A stretch of DNA of 64,000 bases, from the NCBI GenBank assembly GCA_947501625.1, contig CANMWN010000001.1:631319-695318 (forward strand), written 5' to 3'. The DNA is from an uncultured Flavobacteriaceae bacterium. Its GTDB lineage: Bacteria > Bacteroidota > Bacteroidia > Flavobacteriales > Flavobacteriaceae. A program made the position numbers and the translations under genes. The notes beneath the pieces were generated by a model. That model worked only from the letters and a program-made list of their open reading frames with translations. It had not been told where the DNA came from and did not search any database. Every line of letters begins with the position of its first letter. The stretch's first letter is position 1. Positions 27,664 to 36,003 of this stretch are shown in pieces.

Positions 27664-28851
27664 ATGACAACAATCGATAATTTTAATTTTGAAGGGAAAA
27701 AGGCATTAATTCGAGTTGATTTTAATGTTCCTTTAGATGAAGATTTTAATGTTACTGACGTTACTCGAATTGAATCAGCAAAACCTACAATTTTAAAAAT
27801 TTTGGAAGATGGCGGGAGTTGTATTTTAATGTCCCATTTAGGAAGGCCAAAAGGTGTTTCACCTGAGTTTTCTTTAAGTCATATTGTTGAAACAGTAAGT
27901 GAAATTATAGGAGTTCAAGTGAAGTTCGTAAATGATTGTATAGGAGAAAGTGTAGAAGAAGCAGTTTCAACATTAGAAATGGGTGAAATCTTATTGCTTG
28001 AGAACTTACGTTTTTATGATGAAGAGAAAAAAGGCGATAAAGACTTTGCAGAAAAATTATCAAAATTTGGAGATATTTATGTGAACGATGCTTTTGGAAC
28101 AGCACATAGGGCACATGCCTCTACAGCAATTATTGCTCAGTTTTTTGAAGATAATAAGTGTTTTGGGTATTTACTTGCCAAAGAAATTGAGAGCATCAAT
28201 AAGGTACTTAATAATAGTGAGAAGCCAGTTACGGCAATTTTGGGTGGAGCAAAAGTTTCTTCTAAGATTGGAGTCATAGAAAATATTATTGAAAAAGTAG
28301 ATCATATTATTGTTGGTGGCGGAATGACGTTTACTTTTATTAAAGCGCTTGGTGGAACCATCGGAAACTCTTTAGTAGAAGATGACAAGTTAGCATTAGC
28401 ATTAGAAATTTTAGAATTGGCAAAAGCAAAAAATACGCAAATTCATTTACCCGTTGATGCTATTATTGCTGATGACTTTAATAATGATGCCAATACACAA
28501 GTTGTTGATACCAATGCTATTCCTCAAGGTTGGATGGGATTAGATTGCGGACCAAAAACTTCAGTGAATTTTGCGGAGGTAATTGCTAATTCTAAAACAA
28601 TTTTATGGAATGGCCCTTTAGGAGTTTTTGAAATGGAAAATTTTGCCAAAGGAACTATTGAATTAGGAAATGCAATAGCAGATGCAACAAGTAAATGTGC
28701 CTTTTCTCTTGTTGGAGGAGGAGATTCTGTTGCTGCAGTGAAGCAGTTTGGATTTGCTGACAAGGTAAGTTATGTTTCTACAGGAGGAGGAGCAATGCTA
28801 GAAATGCTAGAAGGAAAACAATTGCCAGGAATAGAAGCAATTTTAAATTAA
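27664..28851 (+). CDS. pgk: Phosphoglycerate kinase
   Basis: Catalyses the reversible transfer of phosphate from 1,3-bisphosphoglycerate to ADP in glycolysis; cytoplasmic. 395 residues from the ATG at 27664, the normal length. Motifs: [12 protein letters not shown] near the N-terminus, [26 protein letters not shown], the C-domain [16 protein letters not shown], and the nucleotide-binding GGGDSVAAV near the end. The longer ORF start at 27616 ([10 protein letters not shown]) is unlikely because a perfect -7 promoter element lies inside it. A dispersed repeat follows 3 bases after the stop. Confidence 0.97.
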   Translation: MTTIDNFNFEGKKALIRVDFNVPLDEDFNVTDVTRIESAKPTILKILEDGGSCILMSHLGRPKGVSPEFSLSHIVETVSEIIGVQVKFVNDCIGESVEEAVSTLEMGEILLLENLRFYDEEKKGDKDFAEKLSKFGDIYVNDAFGTAHRAHASTAIIAQFFEDNKCFGYLLAKEIESINKVLNNSEKPVTAILGGAKVSSKIGVIENIIEKVDHIIVGGGMTFTFIKALGGTIGNSLVEDDKLALALEILELAKAKNTQIHLPVDAIIADDFNNDANTQVVDTNAIPQGWMGLDCGPKTSVNFAEVIANSKTILWNGPLGVFEMENFAKGTIELGNAIADATSKCAFSLVGGGDSVAAVKQFGFADKVSYVSTGGGAMLEMLEGKQLPGIEAILN

Positions 28852-28853
28852 AA

Positions 28854-28880
28854 TGTCATTCTGAACGAAGTGAAGAATCT
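28854..28880. repeat. Dispersed intergenic repeat copy A
   Basis: 27 bases beginning TGTCATTCTGAA and ending TGAAGAATCT; 24 of 27 bases match copy B at 30737-30763, same orientation. Similar GTCATTCTGA...GAAGAATCT elements occur scattered between genes in many bacteria. Confidence 0.75.
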
Positions 28881-28897
28881 CAGTAATAATTAAATGA

Positions 28898-29938
28898 ATG
28901 AAATACACAACACTACCAAATACTAATATTAAAGTTTCTAAAATATGCTTAGGAACCATGACTTGGGGAGAACAAAACACTGAAGCTGAAGGTCATGAAC
29001 AAATGGATTATGCGCTAGAAAACGGAGTAAACTTTTTTGATACAGCAGAGTTGTATTCTGTTCCAGCGCGAGCGGAAACCTATGGTTCTACCGAAAAAAT
29101 AATTGGAACTTGGTTTAAAAAAACAGGCAATCGAGATAAAGTAGTGTTGGCAAGTAAAATTGCAGGAGTAGGACCTTATACTGCACATATTCGTAAAGAT
29201 GGTTTTAGTAAAAGAGCCATTTATGAAGCCGTTGAAAACAGTTTAAAGCGTTTACAAACTGATTATATAGATTTATATCAGTTGCATTGGCCTGAGCGTG
29301 GCGTAAACTGTTTTGGTGTAAGAGATTACCCTTATAAAACTTCTACTAAAGAAGCTGAGAATCATTTAGAAATTTTAGAAACGCTAAACGATTTAATTAA
29401 GCAAGGAAAAATAAGAGAAGTGGGATTGTCTAATGAAACTCCTTGGGGAACGATGCAATATTTACAAACTTCTAAAGAGCATAACTTACCAAGAATGTCT
29501 ACCATTCAAAATTCATATTCATTAATTCATCGTGCTTATGAATATGGAATGTCTGAAGTTTCATTGAGAGAAAATATTGGTTTGCTAGTATATTCTCCTA
29601 TGGCACAAGGTGTTTTATCAGGAAAGTATCTTCATGGAAAATGGCCAGAAGGAGCAAGAGGAACGATATTTCCAAATTACATTACAAGATATCAAACTAA
29701 ACTTGCGGAAAAAGCAGTAATAGAATATCAAAAAATTGCTGAAAAACACGGAATCACTTTAGCAGAAATGTCTTTAGCTTTTGTAAACCAATTACCATTT
29801 GTGACAAGTAATATTATTGGTGCAACAAAAATGAGTCAGTTAAAAGAAAATATTGGCAGTATTAATATTGATTTATCTGACGAAATCATTGCAGAAATTA
29901 ATGCAGTGCACGATTTAATTCCGAATCCAGCGCCATAA
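28898..29938 (+). CDS. NADP-dependent aldo-keto reductase (Tas-like)
   Basis: A 346-residue aldo-keto reductase, a TIM barrel using NAD(P)H to reduce carbonyls. Starts KYTTLPNTNIKVSKICLGTMTWGEQ; the catalytic Asp and Tyr are in FFDTAELYS, Lys in VVLASKI, His in DLYQLHWPERG; cofactor segment VTSNIIGATKMSQLKENI. The long insertion with RDYPYKTSTKEAENHLE is typical of the Tas/YajO-like subgroup. Physiological substrate unknown. The next gene follows 4 bases after its stop. Confidence 0.92.
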   Translation: MKYTTLPNTNIKVSKICLGTMTWGEQNTEAEGHEQMDYALENGVNFFDTAELYSVPARAETYGSTEKIIGTWFKKTGNRDKVVLASKIAGVGPYTAHIRKDGFSKRAIYEAVENSLKRLQTDYIDLYQLHWPERGVNCFGVRDYPYKTSTKEAENHLEILETLNDLIKQGKIREVGLSNETPWGTMQYLQTSKEHNLPRMSTIQNSYSLIHRAYEYGMSEVSLRENIGLLVYSPMAQGVLSGKYLHGKWPEGARGTIFPNYITRYQTKLAEKAVIEYQKIAEKHGITLAEMSLAFVNQLPFVTSNIIGATKMSQLKENIGSINIDLSDEIIAEINAVHDLIPNPAP

Positions 29939-29942
29939 TTTT

Positions 29943-30707
29943 ATGAATATTGAAGACCTCAAAGAATTTTTGGATAGAAAAGTTGAACAATACAACAATC
30001 CTAAATTTATTGAGTCAGATCCGATTCAAATTCCGCACCTATTTTCAAAAAAAGAAGATATTGAAATTGCAGGTTTTTTAACGGCAACAATTGCTTGGGG
30101 AAAACGTCAAATGATAATCAACAACGCCAACAAAATGATGGAAATTATGGGTAATTCTCCACATGATTTCGTTTTAAATCATTCAGAAAAAGAATTAAGT
30201 TTAGCAAACACATTTGTTCATCGAACTTTTAATGGAGTTGACTTTCAGTATTTTATAAAATCGTTGAAGAATATATATCAAAATCACAAAGGATTAGAAG
30301 GGCTATTTTCTTTATTTCCAGATGATGAAAATAATAAACTAACAATCCATAATTTTAAGAAAGTATTTTTTGAAATACCGCATCAAAGCAGAACAACGAA
30401 ACACGTTTCAGACCCAATGAAAGGAAGCGCTTCAAAACGAATTAATATGTTTTTACGCTGGATGGTACGCCAAGATAATGCAGGAGTAGATTTTGGGTTA
30501 TGGAACGATATTCTAATGTCTAAATTATCTTGCCCTTTAGATGTTCACAGTGGAAATGTAGCTAGAAAACTGGGCTTATTATCTCGCAAACAAAATGATT
30601 GGAAAGCTCTTGAAGAACTTGATAATAATTTGAAAAAATTGGATGCAAACGACCCAACTAAATATGATTTTGCATTGTTTGGATTGGGTGTTTTTGAGAA
30701 ATTTTAG
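29943..30707 (+). CDS. TIGR02757 family protein
   Basis: A 254-residue protein of the uncharacterised TIGR02757/DUF2400 family, recognised from VEQYNNPKFIESDPIQIPHLFSKKEDIEIAGFLTATIAWGKRQMIINNANKMM, the central KGSASKRINMFLRWMVRQD and LSCPLDVHSGNVARKLGLLSRKQNDW segments. The helical pattern with the DVHxG motif resembles helix-hairpin-helix DNA-glycosylase-like folds, but function is unknown. Probably co-transcribed with the aldo-keto reductase. Confidence 0.88.
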   Translation: MNIEDLKEFLDRKVEQYNNPKFIESDPIQIPHLFSKKEDIEIAGFLTATIAWGKRQMIINNANKMMEIMGNSPHDFVLNHSEKELSLANTFVHRTFNGVDFQYFIKSLKNIYQNHKGLEGLFSLFPDDENNKLTIHNFKKVFFEIPHQSRTTKHVSDPMKGSASKRINMFLRWMVRQDNAGVDFGLWNDILMSKLSCPLDVHSGNVARKLGLLSRKQNDWKALEELDNNLKKLDANDPTKYDFALFGLGVFEKF

Positions 30708-30736
30708 TCGTATGACGACAGCAAAATAGAAAAGAT

Positions 30737-30763
30737 TGTCATTCTGAATGTAATGAAGAATCT
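30737..30763. repeat. Dispersed intergenic repeat copy B
   Basis: 27 bases beginning TGTCATTCTGAA and ending TGAAGAATCT, 24 of 27 identical to copy A (28854-28880). It sits between the convergent TIGR02757 and trpS genes, in place of a recognisable terminator. Confidence 0.75.
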
Positions 30764-30797
30764 TACGGTTAATTTTTTAACTATCGTATTTAGGGAT

Positions 30798-31766
30798 TCA
30801 ATAACCAATTTTGGAACGTACTCTTTGAAGTACACTATCGGCTACTTTTTGAGCTTTTTTTGCACCAACTTTTAACGCTTCGTCAATTTTGTTGAGATTA
30901 TTCATATAATGATTATAACGCTTTCTTTCTGTGGCAAACTTATCAATTAGCAACTCAAAAAAGGCTTGTTTCGCATGACCGTAACCATAATTACCACCTT
31001 CGTAGTTTGCTCTCATTTCAGTGATTTGCTCTTCAGAGGCAATCAATTTATAAAGCGCAAATAAATTACAAGTTTCAGGATTTTTTGGATCTTCTAAAGG
31101 CGTAGAATCTGTTTCAATTTTCATGACTTGTTTACGCAATTTTTTATCATCAAGAAAAATATTGATAATGTTTCCTTGAGATTTACTCATTTTTCCTCCA
31201 TTTGTTCCAGGAACATACATAGTGTTTTCTTGAACTTTTGCTTCAGGCGGAACCAAAGTTTTTCCCATTTGGTGATTAAAACGATTAGCCACATCTCTTG
31301 TCATTTCCAAGTGTTGTAATTGGTCTTTTCCTACAGGAACAATTTCTGCATCATACAATAAGATATCTGCAGCCATTAACATAGGATACGTAAATAAACC
31401 AGAATTTACATCTTGTAATCTGTCAGCCTTGTCTTTAAAACTATGTGCAAGTGTTAATCTTTGATAAGGGTAAAAACAACTCAAATACCAAGATAATTCA
31501 GTTACTTGAGGCACATCACTTTGACGATAAAAAACTGTAGAATCTAAATCTAAACCACAAGCGAGCCAAGTTGCCGCAACACTATACGTGTTATTTTTTA
31601 ATGTTTTTGCATCTTTTATTTGTGTTAAGGAGTGCATATCTGCAATAAATAAAAATGTTTCTCCTTTGGCTTCTTTTGCCATTTTTATAGCAGGCAAAAT
31701 CGCTCCTAAAATATTTCCAAGATGAGGTGTTCCAGTGCTTTGTACACCTGTAAGAATTCTAGACAT
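30798..31766 (-). CDS. trpS: Tryptophan--tRNA ligase
   Basis: Class I synthetase charging tRNA-Trp. The 322-residue sequence begins SRILTGVQSTGTPHLGNILGAI, with the HIGH-type HLGN; the KMSKS loop is GGKMSKSQGNIINIF near residue 195; the middle contains PVGKDQLQHLEMTRDVANRFN. Normal length. Single-gene unit; the sequence before it carries the terminator of the next minus-strand gene. Confidence 0.97.
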   Translation of the reverse strand: MSRILTGVQSTGTPHLGNILGAILPAIKMAKEAKGETFLFIADMHSLTQIKDAKTLKNNTYSVAATWLACGLDLDSTVFYRQSDVPQVTELSWYLSCFYPYQRLTLAHSFKDKADRLQDVNSGLFTYPMLMAADILLYDAEIVPVGKDQLQHLEMTRDVANRFNHQMGKTLVPPEAKVQENTMYVPGTNGGKMSKSQGNIINIFLDDKKLRKQVMKIETDSTPLEDPKNPETCNLFALYKLIASEEQITEMRANYEGGNYGYGHAKQAFFELLIDKFATERKRYNHYMNNLNKIDEALKVGAKKAQKVADSVLQRVRSKIGY

Positions 31767-31814
31767 TCACTTTAGTTTTAAATCACAACAAAAGTAGTTA
31801 TTTATATGGCATAA

Positions 31815-31840
31815 AAAAAGCGACTATCAAGTCGCTTTTT
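31815..31840 (-). terminator. Intrinsic terminator of the GlsB-type gene
   Basis: Stem AAAAAGCGAC / GTCGCTTTTT with loop TATCAA; on the minus strand it follows the 78-residue gene by 23 bases, with a T-run in that direction. Confidence 0.85.
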
Positions 31841-31862
31841 AAATTCATTTCAATTTCATTTA

Positions 31863-32099
31863 TCACTTTTTAAAGAGTCCAGCAACAATAAGAATTACTA
31901 CTGCTCCAATCACTCCTTGAACTAAATCTCCAACTACACCTTCAGCAAACCCAACACCTAAAGTGCTAAATAACCAACTACCTACAAATCCGCCTACAAT
32001 ACCAAGAATAATGTTAATAAGAAGACCGAATCCTCCACCTTTCATAGCTTTTCCAGCAATTAAACCAGCAATTGCACCAATAATAATAGAATACAACAT
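31863..32099 (-). CDS. GlsB/YeaQ/YmgE family small membrane protein
   Basis: A 78-residue Gly-rich membrane protein of the transglycosylase-associated/GlsB family: three hydrophobic segments with the family spacing, AIAGLIAGKAMKGGGFGLLINIILGIVGGFVGSWLF and a C-terminal VVILIVAGLFKK. Homologues are stress-linked in Gram-positive bacteria; the role here is unknown. It is monocistronic with its own terminator. Confidence 0.9.
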   Translation of the reverse strand: MLYSIIIGAIAGLIAGKAMKGGGFGLLINIILGIVGGFVGSWLFSTLGVGFAEGVVGDLVQGVIGAVVILIVAGLFKK

Positions 32100-32225
32100 A
32101 ATTTAAATTTGTTAAGTTAATAATGCTCAATATAGTGATTTTAAAATTAATGCTTTGAAAACTATTGATTTTCAGTTGTTTGAAATGATGAAAAAGTAAT
32201 ATAAAATAATGTATTTTTGACTTCG

Positions 32226-32981
32226 ATGAAATTAATAAAATACATAGCCATTTTGATTTGGCGTATTTGGTTTTATGGATGGGTTGCAGGTACTATTGCA
32301 GTGGCTTTTCCGGTATTGTTGATTGTAACTTCAAAAGAGAGTTGGTATCCAACATTTTATAAGATTGCGCATGCTTGGGGAAAAACACTACTATTTATAA
32401 TGGGTTTCAAAGCCAAAGTTACTTCACAACAACAAGTAGATACAAAAAAAAGTTATATGTTCATTGCCAATCATACTTCTATGATTGATATAATGTTGAT
32501 GTTAGCAATTGTTAAAAATCCAGTAGTTTTTGTAGGCAAGGCAGAATTGAGAAGAACACCATTTTTAGGTTTCTTTTTTAAGCGAACTAGTATTTTGGTG
32601 GACAGAAGTAGTCCAGAAAGTAGAAAAGCAGTATTTGCTGAAGCGCAACGAAGATTAAATAGTGGATTAAGTGTCTGTATTTTTCCTGAAGGACTAGTTC
32701 CTAGTGATGAAAGTGTTGTGTTGAGCGAATTTAAAAATGGCGCTTTTGCATTGGCAATAGATCATCAAATTCCTATTGTTCCTATGACTTTTTATGATTG
32801 TAAGAAACGATTTTCATATACATTTTTTAGCGGTTCTCCTGGAGATTTAAGAGTTAAAATCCATAAATTTATTGAGACAGAGGGATTAACGATGGATGAA
32901 AGAAATAGAATTAAAAAACAAGCGTTTGATTTAATTCATACTGAATTAGTAAATGATATGAAAAAGTTTTCTTATGAGTAA
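32226..32981 (+). CDS. 1-acyl-sn-glycerol-3-phosphate acyltransferase (PlsC-like)
   Basis: A 251-residue membrane acyltransferase that adds the second acyl chain to lysophosphatidic acid. N-terminal transmembrane segments (WFYGWVAGTIAVAFPVLLIV) precede the acyltransferase motifs: FIANHTSMIDIM (NHxxxxD), VFVGKAELRRTPFLG, and VCIFPEGLVPSDE (FPEG). I use the ATG at 32226; a TTG at 32217 in frame is possible but lies in TATTTTTG (32212-32219), a perfect -7 motif. The next gene overlaps by 8 bases. Confidence 0.92.
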   Translation: MKLIKYIAILIWRIWFYGWVAGTIAVAFPVLLIVTSKESWYPTFYKIAHAWGKTLLFIMGFKAKVTSQQQVDTKKSYMFIANHTSMIDIMLMLAIVKNPVVFVGKAELRRTPFLGFFFKRTSILVDRSSPESRKAVFAEAQRRLNSGLSVCIFPEGLVPSDESVVLSEFKNGAFALAIDHQIPIVPMTFYDCKKRFSYTFFSGSPGDLRVKIHKFIETEGLTMDERNRIKKQAFDLIHTELVNDMKKFSYE

Positions 32982-33624
32982 TAAGCCAATCAATATTTAC
33001 GAACCTAAAGAAGAGCGTTTAAATGTTTTAACTCACGGTATTGGCTTGTTTTTTAGTGTGATTGCACTAATCTTTTTAATTATCAAATCTTTAAAAACTA
33101 ATAATACCACAATTATTACTAGCTCAATTATTTATGGGTTGAGTTTAATAATTTTATATGCAGCATCTACGTTTTATCATGCTGCTAAAGATCCTGAAAA
33201 ACGTTATAAATTAAACATTTTTGATCACGCTTCTATTTATGTACTGATTGCCGGAACTTATACGCCATTTACGTTAGTAATACTTGAAGGTTGGATTGGT
33301 TGGACCATTTTTGGTGTTTCTTGGGGATTAGCAATTATAGGAGTTATTCTTAAATTGTTCTTTACAGGAAGATTCGATAAAATATCAACGATCGCATATG
33401 TTTTAATGGGTTGGTTAATAGTATTTGCCATTAAACCCTTGATTGCAAGTTTATCAGCCGAAGGCTTATTTTGGCTTTTTGCAGGCGGAGTTTTTTACAC
33501 CACAGGAGCTGTATTATATAGCATAGAAAAGATAAAATATAATCACGCAATATTTCATATTTTTGTACTTGCCGGTAGTTTTTGTCACTTCATGGCTGTG
33601 TACTATCATGTAATACCAAATTAA
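32974..33624 (+). CDS. Hemolysin III family (PAQR-type) membrane protein
   Basis: A 216-residue seven-helix protein of the HlyIII/YqfA group. Family residues: EERLNVLTHGIGL at the N-terminus, AASTFYHAA in helix 2-3, FDHASIYVLIAGTYTPF, and the last-helix HIFVLAGSFCHFMAVYYHV; the conserved His residues likely bind zinc as in the related PAQR receptors. Actual activity in bacteria is unclear. It overlaps the acyltransferase gene, suggesting co-expression in membrane lipid functions. Confidence 0.92.
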   Translation: MSNKPINIYEPKEERLNVLTHGIGLFFSVIALIFLIIKSLKTNNTTIITSSIIYGLSLIILYAASTFYHAAKDPEKRYKLNIFDHASIYVLIAGTYTPFTLVILEGWIGWTIFGVSWGLAIIGVILKLFFTGRFDKISTIAYVLMGWLIVFAIKPLIASLSAEGLFWLFAGGVFYTTGAVLYSIEKIKYNHAIFHIFVLAGSFCHFMAVYYHVIPN

Positions 33625-33644
33625 ATAGAATTAAAATAGATAAA

Positions 33645-35501
33645 ATGAACTTTAAACAATCACTACTTGTAGTAGCAACACTTATTTTTATGATTAGTTG
33701 TACAGAATCAAAAAAAGAACCAGAAGCATTGAAATATGTTGAAGAACCGCATTCATACGCACAACCAAATGAAGCCGTAATCACACATTTGAATTTAGAT
33801 ATCGATGTGAATTTTGATAAAGAAGTAATTAGCGGATCGGCGAATTATAATATCGATAATAATAACGCCAATGAAATCATTTTGGACGCTAAAAACTTAG
33901 TGATTGAAAAAGTGCAAGCAGATGGAAAAGACACCAAGTTTTCGTTAGGGTCTTATGACGAAAGTTTAGGGCAGCCTTTAAAAATTGAAATCACTCCAGA
34001 AACTAAAAAAATTACAGTTTTTTACCAAACTACTGATAAAACTGAAGCAGTACAATGGTTAAATCCACAACAAACTGCAGATAAAAAACATCCTTTCTTA
34101 TTCACGCAAGGTCAAGCAATATTGACGCGTACTTGGATTCCAATTCAAGACAGTCCGCAAATAAGAATTACCTATGATGCAACAGTGAGAGTTCCAAAAG
34201 ATTTAATGGCAGTAATGAGTGCTGAAAATCCGAAAGAAAAAACAGCTGATGGAGTTTATAATTTCAAAATGGTACAAAAAATTCCTCCATATTTAATGGC
34301 TTTGGCAGTTGGTGATATTGCTTATAAGCCAGTAAGTAATAGAACAGGAGTATATGCTGAAAATTCTATGGTTGATGCTGTTCAAGACGAGTTTTCTGAA
34401 ATGGAAAAAATGATGGTGGAAGCAGAAAAATTATATGGAAAATATGCTTGGGATCAATTTGATGTAATTGTATTACCTCCAAGTTTCCCTTTTGGAGGAA
34501 TGGAAAATCCTCGTTTAACGTTTGCTACACCAACATTAATTGCTGGAGATAAAAGTTTAACATCAGTAGTTGCTCATGAGTTAGCACATTCGTGGTCTGG
34601 TAATTTAGTAACCAACACAACATGGGATGATTTTTGGTTAAATGAAGGTTTTACTGTGTATTTTGAAAACAGAATCATGGAAGCCTTGTATGGAAAAGAT
34701 AGAGCAAATATGCTTGGATTGATTGCACGTCAAGATTTAGATGAAGAAGTAGAAGGGTTTAAAGAAACTCCTGAAATGACTCATTTAAAGCTAGACTTAA
34801 AAGGAAAGAATCCTGATGATGGAATGAACAGTATTGCTTATGACAAAGGATTTTTGTTCTTAAAGACATTAGAAGAATTAGTAGGAAGAGAAAAGTTTGA
34901 TGTATTTTTAAAAAACTATTTCCAATCCAATGCTTTTTCAACAATGACTACAGAACGTTTTGTGGAATATTTGAATAAAAACTTATTAGAAAAGCACCAA
35001 ATAACTTTCAATACCGATGAGTGGATTTACAATCCAGGAGTTCCAAGTAATGCATTTGAAATTAAGTCTGATAAGTTTGAAAAAGTAAAGCAAACGATTG
35101 CTGATATCATGAAGAGTAATAAAGCGGACAAAGAGGTTGCTAAAGATTGGACTACTCAAGAATGGGTATATTTTATTCGTAATTTTCCAGAAGATATTAC
35201 TCCTGACCAAATGGCAATTATTGACAATGCTTTTGACTTGACAAATTCAACCAATTCTCACAAAGCAATGGTTTGGTATGAGCAAGCAATCAAGCATGAT
35301 TATAGAGGAAATGACGTAGATCAAAAGATTGAAGAATTCTTGATTAAAGTAGGCCGTCGTTGGTATGTTTCGACTTTATATAAGGCGTATGCTGGAGCAG
35401 ATAAAGTTGACGAAGGAATGGCTATTTACAAGAAGGCCAGACAAAATTATCATTCTGTAACTGCGAATACTATTGATGGTGTTTTGGGGTATAATAAGTA
35501 A
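33645..35501 (+). CDS. M1 family aminopeptidase, lipoprotein
   Basis: A 618-residue M1 zinc metallopeptidase related to the leukotriene A4 hydrolase/aminopeptidase branch. From the ATG at 33645 it begins with a lipoprotein signal peptide (MNFKQSLLVVATLIFMISC). The M1 exopeptidase motif is FGGMENPRLTFATP and the zinc motif HELAHSWSGNLVTNTTWDDFWLNEG (HExxH then E) is complete. The C-terminal alpha-helical region follows. Predicted to cleave N-terminal residues from peptides at the envelope. The longer in-frame ORF from 33582 overlaps the previous gene and has no lipoprotein sense, so it is rejected. It is 20 bases downstream of the hemolysin III gene. Confidence 0.95.
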   Translation: MNFKQSLLVVATLIFMISCTESKKEPEALKYVEEPHSYAQPNEAVITHLNLDIDVNFDKEVISGSANYNIDNNNANEIILDAKNLVIEKVQADGKDTKFSLGSYDESLGQPLKIEITPETKKITVFYQTTDKTEAVQWLNPQQTADKKHPFLFTQGQAILTRTWIPIQDSPQIRITYDATVRVPKDLMAVMSAENPKEKTADGVYNFKMVQKIPPYLMALAVGDIAYKPVSNRTGVYAENSMVDAVQDEFSEMEKMMVEAEKLYGKYAWDQFDVIVLPPSFPFGGMENPRLTFATPTLIAGDKSLTSVVAHELAHSWSGNLVTNTTWDDFWLNEGFTVYFENRIMEALYGKDRANMLGLIARQDLDEEVEGFKETPEMTHLKLDLKGKNPDDGMNSIAYDKGFLFLKTLEELVGREKFDVFLKNYFQSNAFSTMTTERFVEYLNKNLLEKHQITFNTDEWIYNPGVPSNAFEIKSDKFEKVKQTIADIMKSNKADKEVAKDWTTQEWVYFIRNFPEDITPDQMAIIDNAFDLTNSTNSHKAMVWYEQAIKHDYRGNDVDQKIEEFLIKVGRRWYVSTLYKAYAGADKVDEGMAIYKKARQNYHSVTANTIDGVLGYNK

Positions 35502-35530
35502 GAAGGGTTTATTTTTTTAAAATACTCTCA

Positions 35531-35884
35531 ATGAAAAAACTTCAAATATCCGCATTAATATTTTTTATATTGAGTTATTTGAGTTTGATTCTATTTTTTG
35601 CTTACGATAATGAATTCCAACAAGTAGAATTTCCATATTTTTTCATTATTTGGATTATTGGAATATTAAATTTTACACTAAATATTTTTTACGGTTCAAA
35701 ATTAGAATTGAATTTTTGGATTCTTATTTCATTAGTTATTAGTGGTGTAATATGGATATATATTCCATTGCTATTTACAATTTTAGGAATTCCGTTATTA
35801 ATTATTTATTTGATAATAGGGATATATATACATACTAGAAAAAAGGGAACCATTTTGAATACAATTGAAAAGCCTCTTTTTTAA
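35531..35884 (+). CDS. Small four-helix membrane protein, unknown
   Basis: A 117-residue, very hydrophobic protein with four predicted transmembrane helices (about 5-25, 36-54, 60-78, 80-103) joined by very short loops and a basic C-terminus (HTRKKGT). I do not recognise the family. It follows the M1 peptidase gene by 29 bases. Its final codons form the left arm of the terminator. Confidence 0.7.
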   Translation: MKKLQISALIFFILSYLSLILFFAYDNEFQQVEFPYFFIIWIIGILNFTLNIFYGSKLELNFWILISLVISGVIWIYIPLLFTILGIPLLIIYLIIGIYIHTRKKGTILNTIEKPLF

Positions 35885-35898
35885 AGAAGAGGCTTTTT
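35868..35898 (+). terminator. Intrinsic terminator overlapping a stop codon
   Basis: Stem AAAAGCCTCTT / AAGAGGCTTTT (35868-35878, 35887-35897) with T-run; it starts inside the preceding coding sequence. Confidence 0.85.
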
Positions 35899-36003
35899 AT
35901 TTTAACATAACTTTATAAAATAGCAAAACAATATTCTTTCAAGATGTATCGTTATTTTTAGTAACTTCAAGCAAATTTTATCAACTCTTAATCTTTCTAT
36001 AAG

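Noticed and set aside
33582-33644. N-terminal extension of the M1 peptidase
   Set aside because: Overlaps the hemolysin III gene and would bury the lipoprotein signal peptide.
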